Below, in pieces: positions 58,888 through 64,000 of a DNA stretch of 64,000 nt. The notes under the pieces are model-generated. The model was not told the DNA's origin, did not search any database, and saw only the letters and a program-made list of their open reading frames with translations. Source of the DNA: Desulfosporosinus meridiei DSM 13257 (GTDB lineage: Bacteria; Bacillota; Desulfitobacteriia; Desulfitobacteriales; Desulfitobacteriaceae). Location of the stretch: the NCBI RefSeq assembly GCF_000231385.2, contig NC_018515.1, forward strand, positions 1,306,501 to 1,370,500, in the 5' to 3' direction. The stretch's first letter is position 1. Each line of letters starts with the position of its first letter. Made by a program: the position numbers and the translations under genes.

Positions 58888-60149
58888 AAACTTCAGTGGT
58901 TGGTTCACGAGTTACCAGAGAAGATGCTTGGGGAAAAGTATTTGGACAAACAAAATTCCCTGCCGACGTAAATCTGCCGGGTCAACTCTATGCTGTGGTT
59001 ATCCGCAGTCCCCATCCCCATGCCAGAGTTTTAAGCATTAACAGCGACTATGCCCTGGAAATGGCCGGAGTGGTGGCTGTTCTATCCGCAAAAGATGTTC
59101 CACACAATGCCCACGGGGTACTCTTCCGTGACCAACCTGTCTTGGCTGAGTATGTCCGGATGGTAGGAGATCCGGTAGCTGTTGTGGGAGCTGAGACGGA
59201 GGAAATTGCCCGAGAAGCCGCTAAGCGTGTCCAAGTAGAGTACGAAGTTCTGCCTACTGTTTTTGACCCGGAGGAGGCCATGAAGCCTGATGTCCTGCCT
59301 CTTCATCCAGCCCTGCGGCCAACGAATGTTCTTTATCACATGCCCATAAGACGGGGATCAATGGAAGAAGGCTGGGCCAAAGCAGATGTTGTGATAGAAA
59401 AGGAATATAGTACCCAACATGTGGACCATGCCTTTTTGCAGCCTGAAGCGGTGTTGGCTTATTTAGATGAACGAGGACACCTGGTAGTTCAAACAGCTAC
59501 TCAATACGCCCATTATGATCGCGGGGAGATTGCTCATGCTTTAGGGCTGCGCTTTAGTCAGGTGCAAGTCAAAACCTTGGCGGTGGGAGGAGCTTTCGGA
59601 GGACGTGAAGATATTTCACTCCAGATCATTGCCGCCTTAATGGCTTGGAAAACCCTTCGACCGGTGAAAATGGAAAACACTCGTGAAGAGTCATTTTATT
59701 CCCATTCCAAACGCCACCCCATGCGGATGCAATATAAGACAGGCGCAACAAAAGATGGCAAATTAGTGGCCATGGAAGCCAAGATCGTTGGGGATTCAGG
59801 TGCCTATGCTTCATGGAGTATCAACGTCTTGCGTAAGGCTGCAGTCCATGCAACCGGTCCTTATGTCATTCCTAATGTCTCAATTGATAGTTACGCTGTG
59901 TTTACCAACAATCCATTTACAGGAGCTATGAGAGGTTTTGGGGCAGCTCAAACTGTCTTGGCCTATGAAAGCCAAATGGATCTGTTAGCTAAGGAGATCG
60001 GAATTTCTCCTTTAGAGATTCGCTTGCGAAATATCTTCAAAGTTGGAAGTACTACAGCAACCGGACAAGTGTTGACCAGCAGTGTTCCGCTGGATCAGTG
60101 CCTGGCAAAAGTCACACCTTATCTCCAAAGAGGGGGGGAGTCCGAGTGA
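58884..60149 (+). CDS. Mo hydroxylase, N-terminal Mo subunit (NdhL-like)
   Basis: A 421-residue protein that covers only the first half of a usual Mo-binding subunit: GSRVTREDAWGKVFGQTKFP, then VGGAFGGREDISLQ, MKTGAT-type strips and the cofactor loop GAMRGFGAAQTVLAYES. It stops right where the family continues with the second half. The continuation is a separate gene overlapping by four bases (GTGA) with its own GGGGGGGAG site. In nicotinate dehydrogenase the Mo subunit is split at a similar place into NdhL and NdhM, so this is very likely natural and not a frameshift. Confidence 0.85.
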   Translation: MKTSVVGSRVTREDAWGKVFGQTKFPADVNLPGQLYAVVIRSPHPHARVLSINSDYALEMAGVVAVLSAKDVPHNAHGVLFRDQPVLAEYVRMVGDPVAVVGAETEEIAREAAKRVQVEYEVLPTVFDPEEAMKPDVLPLHPALRPTNVLYHMPIRRGSMEEGWAKADVVIEKEYSTQHVDHAFLQPEAVLAYLDERGHLVVQTATQYAHYDRGEIAHALGLRFSQVQVKTLAVGGAFGGREDISLQIIAALMAWKTLRPVKMENTREESFYSHSKRHPMRMQYKTGATKDGKLVAMEAKIVGDSGAYASWSINVLRKAAVHATGPYVIPNVSIDSYAVFTNNPFTGAMRGFGAAQTVLAYESQMDLLAKEIGISPLEIRLRNIFKVGSTTATGQVLTSSVPLDQCLAKVTPYLQRGGESE

Positions 60150-61150
60150 AAAAGAGAGGAATCGGTTTAGGGTGTTCCTGGTATGGCACAGGTTATGGGA
60201 ATGGCTTCCCGGATGTTTCCAGTGCCTTTGTGGAAATTCATGATGACGGTTCGGCCACAGTATTGACAGGTGCCGTTGATGTAGGTCAAGGAAGTAACTC
60301 GATCTTTGCTCAAATCGCGGCAGAAGAACTTGGGCTGGAGGCTCAGGATATCTGTGTCTATTCCGGGGATACGGATGCTACTCCGGATTCAGGAACAACG
60401 GCAGCAACAAGGCAAACTTACAATACGGGAAATGCTGTTTTAAAGGCCGTTCGCCAAGCAAAATCTTCGTTGCTGGTCTATGCTGCACGTGAGTTTTCAT
60501 GCCCAACTCCAGAAGGCATTGAACTTAAAGAGGGATTTATCGGAGTAAAAGGTGATCCTACTCGTAAGATGCTTTTGGCAGACCTGGTTTTTCAAGCTCG
60601 TTTACGGGGCGAGAGGTTCATTAGTGCAGAAAGCTCGACTGCTCGTTCAACCCCAGTTGATCCGGAGACCGGGCAAGGAGCTCCTTACTGGCCATATTCT
60701 TTTGGATGTCAGTCAGCTGAAGTTGAAGTTGATACTGAAACAGGTATGGTTCAGGTTCTTAAAGTAGTAGCAGTTCATGATGTAGGGAAAGCTCTAAATC
60801 CGACTCAAGTAGAGGGGCAAATTGCAGGCGGAGTAACTCAAGGAATTGGGTATGCTTTGCTTGAGGAATTAGAATTGCACGAGGGGAAAATTAAGAATCC
60901 AGCCTTTTCCAGCTATTTGATTCCCACGGCCTTAGATGTGCCTAATATAGAAGCATTTTTTGTAGAAGATGCAGAGTCCACTGGTCCTTTTGGCGCTAAG
61001 GGACTTGGTGAACCTGCAATGCTTCCGACAGTTGCGGCCATCATTAATGCTATTGATGATGCTGTGGGAGTAAGGATTACGTCTATACCAGCGACGCCTG
61101 AAAAGATCTTAAAAGCGCTAGCTGAAAAAAATGGGGAGGTGAATCGTTAA
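60146..61150 (+). CDS. Mo hydroxylase, C-terminal Mo subunit (NdhM-like)
   Basis: A 334-residue protein with the second half of the Mo-binding fold: VDVGQGSNSIFAQIAAEELG near 50, TAATRQTYNTGNAV near 92, and VVAVHDVGKALNPTQVEGQI. The catalytic Glu is in GAKGLGEPAMLPT. The GTG start at 60146 overlaps the stop of the preceding gene and sits six bases from AGGGGGGGAG; a frame opening earlier (60098) lacks a site. The selenium- and Mo-binding residues are thus shared between two chains, as in NdhLM. Ends the operon. Confidence 0.85.
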   Translation: MKKRGIGLGCSWYGTGYGNGFPDVSSAFVEIHDDGSATVLTGAVDVGQGSNSIFAQIAAEELGLEAQDICVYSGDTDATPDSGTTAATRQTYNTGNAVLKAVRQAKSSLLVYAAREFSCPTPEGIELKEGFIGVKGDPTRKMLLADLVFQARLRGERFISAESSTARSTPVDPETGQGAPYWPYSFGCQSAEVEVDTETGMVQVLKVVAVHDVGKALNPTQVEGQIAGGVTQGIGYALLEELELHEGKIKNPAFSSYLIPTALDVPNIEAFFVEDAESTGPFGAKGLGEPAMLPTVAAIINAIDDAVGVRITSIPATPEKILKALAEKNGEVNR

Positions 61151-61312
61151 CTATAACCCAGTAGTCATCAATTAAGGTTAAGCTTATGTTGCACTTATTC
61201 AGTAAGGAAGTATTCCAAACAAAGTTTAATAAAATCAATGAATTTAGCTTAAACTAGAAAAACAAATGAAAAAATTACAATGGGAAAGTTTATTTTAATG
61301 GGAGGGCTGTCC

Positions 61313-62680
61313 ATGTCAACCGTTACAAATAAGAAAAATCCACCTTCAGGTCAACCAGAAGGCTTTTTAGAAAAGTTTTTTCATCTCAATGAATTAGGGA
61401 CAAATGTTCGTACAGAAGTCATCGCAGGTATAACCACCTTTGTTACCATGGCCTACATTCTATTCGTTAATCCGAATATTTTGAAGGATGCCGGAATGCC
61501 GGTAACTGCCACTTTTGCTGCAACGGCAATTGCGGCGGCAGTCGGTACTCTGATCATGGGTTTGTATGCAAATTATCCGATTGCTTTGGCACCGGGAATG
61601 GGGCTAAATGCGTTTTTCACCTACGCAGTAGTTTTAGGAATGGGACTTAGTTGGCAAACAGCACTTGGTGCGGTTTTTATCTCTGGTTTTGTCTTCTTTC
61701 TTATGACAGTAACAAAAGTTCGAGAATGGATTATCGAAGGTGTGCCTCAGGTCTTGAGACTTTCTATTGGAGTAGGTATAGGTTTATTCATTGCTTTTAT
61801 TGGACTGAAAAATGGCGGACTAATTATTGCGGATCCGGCAACCTTTGTTGCCTTGGGTGATATGAAGTCCCCTGGGGTTCTGGTTACTGTCTTCGGACTA
61901 ATCGTTACCGGCTGGATGATGGCTAAAAATGTTAAAGGCGGCTTGTTAATCGGAATCGCAGCAACTACCGCATTTAGCATGATCATGGGCGTTTCACCAT
62001 TTCCGACGGGAATATCCAGCTTTATTGCTACCTCTAATCCTGTAGCAGCTATCGCACCGGTTGCCTTCCAATTGGATATTATGGGAGCCATAAGCTATGG
62101 CTTTATCTCAATCCTCTTTGCGTTTACCTTTGTTGACTTATTTGATAATATCGGAACTCTGCTTGGAGTTTCCCGTAAAGCCGGTCTTTTAGATGAGAAC
62201 GGAAACCTGCCTCGTGCCGGTAAAGCCCTGATGGCTGATTCTGTGGGAACAATGTTCGGTGCCACCATGGGAACTCCTACAGTAACCTCCTATATTGAAA
62301 GTGCCTCCGGGGTTGCCGAAGGCGGAAAAAGTGGTTTAACAGCGGTTGTTGTGGCCTGTCTGTTTGCGGTTTCCTTAATTTTTGCTCCCCTTGTCGGGTT
62401 GATTCCTGGACAAGCTACTGCTCCGGTTCTTATTCTAGTGGGTGTTTTAATGATGAGTGAAGTCACTCAAATTAAATTTGATGACTTTACCGAAGCGTTA
62501 CCGGCCTTTATGACAATTGTTATGATGCCTCTAACCTTCTCAATCGCTCAAGGTTTGGCCTTTGGATTTATGTCTTACACGATTATTAAACTGATTACCG
62601 GAAAACACAAGGATAACAATCCAGTCACGTATACCTTAACAGTCCTATTTATCGTCCACTTTATACTTGGTGGTGGCTGA
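61313..62680 (+). CDS. AzgA-type NCS2 guanine/hypoxanthine permease
   Basis: A 455-residue purine permease with about 12-13 membrane segments. The AzgA/GhxP group is identified by EVIAGITTFVTMAYILFVNP near 30, APGMGLNAFFTY near 84, FAFTFVDLFDNIGTLLGV near 265 and the substrate loop GTPTVTSYIESASGVAEGG. It imports hypoxanthine, guanine or adenine with protons. I start at the ATG at 61313, seven bases after GGGAGGG; upstream in-frame ATGs lack a site. It complements the xanthine/urate-type carrier at 32.6 kb. No purine riboswitch is recognisable in the 160-base leader. Confidence 0.9.
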   Translation: MSTVTNKKNPPSGQPEGFLEKFFHLNELGTNVRTEVIAGITTFVTMAYILFVNPNILKDAGMPVTATFAATAIAAAVGTLIMGLYANYPIALAPGMGLNAFFTYAVVLGMGLSWQTALGAVFISGFVFFLMTVTKVREWIIEGVPQVLRLSIGVGIGLFIAFIGLKNGGLIIADPATFVALGDMKSPGVLVTVFGLIVTGWMMAKNVKGGLLIGIAATTAFSMIMGVSPFPTGISSFIATSNPVAAIAPVAFQLDIMGAISYGFISILFAFTFVDLFDNIGTLLGVSRKAGLLDENGNLPRAGKALMADSVGTMFGATMGTPTVTSYIESASGVAEGGKSGLTAVVVACLFAVSLIFAPLVGLIPGQATAPVLILVGVLMMSEVTQIKFDDFTEALPAFMTIVMMPLTFSIAQGLAFGFMSYTIIKLITGKHKDNNPVTYTLTVLFIVHFILGGG

Positions 62681-62697
62681 TTTTAACTTAAAATCTG

Positions 62698-62723
62698 GGA
62701 GAGATGTGGTGACACATCTCTCC
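62698..62723 (+). terminator. Terminator of the permease gene
   Basis: Perfect 11-bp arms GGAGAGATGTG / CACATCTCTCC with loop GTGA, followed by ATATTCTC. Confidence 0.65.
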
Positions 62724-62891
62724 ATATTCTCAAACAATTAGTAGTTTTTTTGCATACTAATAATTGAAGGTTTCTAACTTCTAATTTTAATTTTATAATT
62801 CAATAGAGTAGAGTGCCTAGACACCTAATGCTCGGCGTTTTTAGAATCCTAGGAGAGCGCCGTTAGCAATATAGGAAAGGATGGGAATTGG

Positions 62892-64000
62892 ATGCGTATC
62901 CTCTTTAAAAATGCGAATATTGTTACAATGAATTCTGAACGGGAAATACTCCAAGGTGATCTGCTTGTTGATGGATCACAGATTGTTGCAGTTGGGGGAG
63001 TTATCGAAGATCCTGTAGATCAAGTTATTGACCTTAATGGAGATTTACTAATACCAGGTTTAATTCAGACTCATATTCATTTGTGTCAGACTCTGTTTCG
63101 AGGACAGGCTGACGATTTAGAACTTTTAGATTGGCTTAAATTAAGAATTTGGCCTCTGGAAGGCGGCCATGACCCGGAATCCTTATATGATTCTGCCTTA
63201 TTAGGGATTGGAGAATTGTTTCTGGGTGGGACAACGACGATTGTTGACATGGAAACTGTGCATCATACTGAACATGCCTTCGAAGCCATCCTGACCAGTG
63301 GCTTAAGAGCTTTGAGCGGGAAGGTAATGATGGATGATTGCAATGGAGATATACCACTTTCCTTGCAAGAAAAGACGGAGGATTCACTGCAGGAAAGCGT
63401 AGATTTGTTTGAAAAATATCACGGTAAAGGAAATGGGCGTCTAGAAGTTGCCTTTACTCCGCGCTTCGTTATTTCCTGCACCGATTCATTATTAAAAGAG
63501 GTTTCGCAACTTGCCCGCCAAAAGAATGCTTTTGTCCATACCCATGCCTCAGAAAACCGTTCTGAAATTGAACTAGTGGAAAGTACTCGAGGGATGAGGA
63601 ACATTATTTATCTGGACAAGGTCGGATTAACAGGGCCCAAGCTAATCTTAGCTCATTGTATCTGGCTTGATGAGGCAGAAAAGGAGATTCTTGTCCGCAC
63701 CAAAACAAGAATTTCACATTGCCCGTCTTCAAATCTTAAGCTGGCCTCTGGAATTGCGCCGATTCCGGAACTTATGAGCCGTGGGGCAGAGGTTTCTCTA
63801 AGCGCCGATGGGGCACCCTGTAACAACAATTTAGACGGATTCCGGGAAATGAGACATGCCGCTTTGATTCAGAAGCCATTACATGGACCGACTGTTATGC
63901 CTGCGCGAGAAGTTTTTGAACTGGCTACCTTGGGTGGAGCAAGAGCTATCGGCCACGAACATGATTTGGGAAGTCTGGAAGTCGGCAAAAAAGCTGATTT
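62892..64000 (+). CDS. Aminohydrolase of the guanine/adenosine deaminase-like group (3' end cut by window)
   Basis: The frame is open to the window edge, so the C-terminus is missing. Metal-site motifs are QTHIHLCQTLFRGQADDLEL near 56-75, FVHTHASENRSEI near 215, ILAHCIWLDEAEKEIL near 252 and SLSADGAPCNNNLDGFREM near 300. The group contains guanine deaminases and 5'-deoxyadenosine/SAH deaminases; the motif set does not decide between them. Its place behind a guanine/hypoxanthine permease favours guanine or another aminopurine (inference). ATG with AGGAAAGGATGGG a few bases upstream. Confidence 0.82.
   Translation, partial: MRILFKNANIVTMNSEREILQGDLLVDGSQIVAVGGVIEDPVDQVIDLNGDLLIPGLIQTHIHLCQTLFRGQADDLELLDWLKLRIWPLEGGHDPESLYDSALLGIGELFLGGTTTIVDMETVHHTEHAFEAILTSGLRALSGKVMMDDCNGDIPLSLQEKTEDSLQESVDLFEKYHGKGNGRLEVAFTPRFVISCTDSLLKEVSQLARQKNAFVHTHASENRSEIELVESTRGMRNIIYLDKVGLTGPKLILAHCIWLDEAEKEILVRTKTRISHCPSSNLKLASGIAPIPELMSRGAEVSLSADGAPCNNNLDGFREMRHAALIQKPLHGPTVMPAREVFELATLGGARAIGHEHDLGSLEVGKKAD

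Noticed and set aside
58884-61150. Split Mo subunit as a frameshift or sequencing error
   Set aside because: The second part has its own strong ribosome binding site and a GTGA start/stop overlap, and the NdhL/NdhM split is known at the corresponding place.
61151-61312. Purine riboswitch ahead of the guanine/hypoxanthine permease
   Set aside because: The conserved loop and junction sequences of purine riboswitches are not present in this leader.
1-64000. CRISPR array or anti-phage defence operon
   Set aside because: The only regular array is the 14-bp tandem repeat at 50079, with no spacers, and no Cas or known defence nuclease genes were seen.

Overview
The window looks like the chromosome of an anaerobic, endospore-forming clostridial Firmicute, most likely of the Desulfosporosinus/Desulfitobacterium group (inference). 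The grounds are strong AGGAGG-type ribosome binding sites, frequent TTG and GTG starts, a Spo0A-C-like small protein, a putative holin-like toxin, many oxygen-sensitive iron-sulfur enzymes, selenium-linked molybdenum hydroxylases and four textbook sigma-54 promoters.

Positions 1-22.6 kb are accessory DNA. They hold the end of an RCC1/CWB2 surface protein, several unrecognised small membrane proteins, a DUF218 protein and an arylsulfotransferase locus (divergent LysR regulator, MFS transporter, ASST, atypical thioredoxin and a thioredoxin reductase-like flavoprotein). They also hold an anti-sigma-like membrane protein, a small XRE/Spo0A-C-like pair and three tandem 377-residue glycosyltransferases. 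Between them lies debris: a Dam methylase broken into pieces on opposite strands, DUF3102 fragments, deleted copies of local genes, and three large palindromes with constant ends and centre but symmetrically different arms. The stretch ends at a tRNA-Leu(CAG) gene.

Positions 23-64 kb form one coherent locus for anaerobic purine and urate breakdown, almost all on the plus strand. In order: sigma-54 activator 1; xanthine dehydrogenase XdhABC; YgfK; an NCS2 xanthine/urate-type permease; a PreA-like dihydropyrimidine dehydrogenase; SsnA; two fold-type II PLP enzymes of unknown substrate; 8-oxoguanine deaminase; a RAYT transposase with its REP palindrome; YgeX (diaminopropionate ammonia-lyase); sigma-54 activator 2; YgeY; the YgeW carbamoyltransferase; carbamate kinase; a hydantoinase; a fused FeS-Mo hydroxylase (XdhD type); the Mo/Se maturation trio YqeC-MocA-YqeB; a four-subunit split Mo hydroxylase (NdhFSLM architecture); a guanine/hypoxanthine permease; and a cut-off aminohydrolase.

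A plausible flow (inference from the families) is import by the two permeases, deamination of guanine and 8-oxoguanine, and hydroxylation or interconversion of purines by three Mo enzymes. Reductive ring opening by YgfK/SsnA/hydantoinase would follow, then YgeY/YgeW/YgeX would give pyruvate, ammonia and carbamoyl phosphate, from which carbamate kinase makes ATP. The two paralogous activators appear to read different operators: TATCA-N3-TGATA near xdhA and the NCS2 permease, and TCTCA-N3-TGAGA near ygeY. Each operator set lies upstream of a -24/-12 promoter. Two GC-rich, strongly foldable non-coding stretches (about 47.5 and 54.5 kb) sit inside this locus and are the best candidates for undescribed RNA elements.
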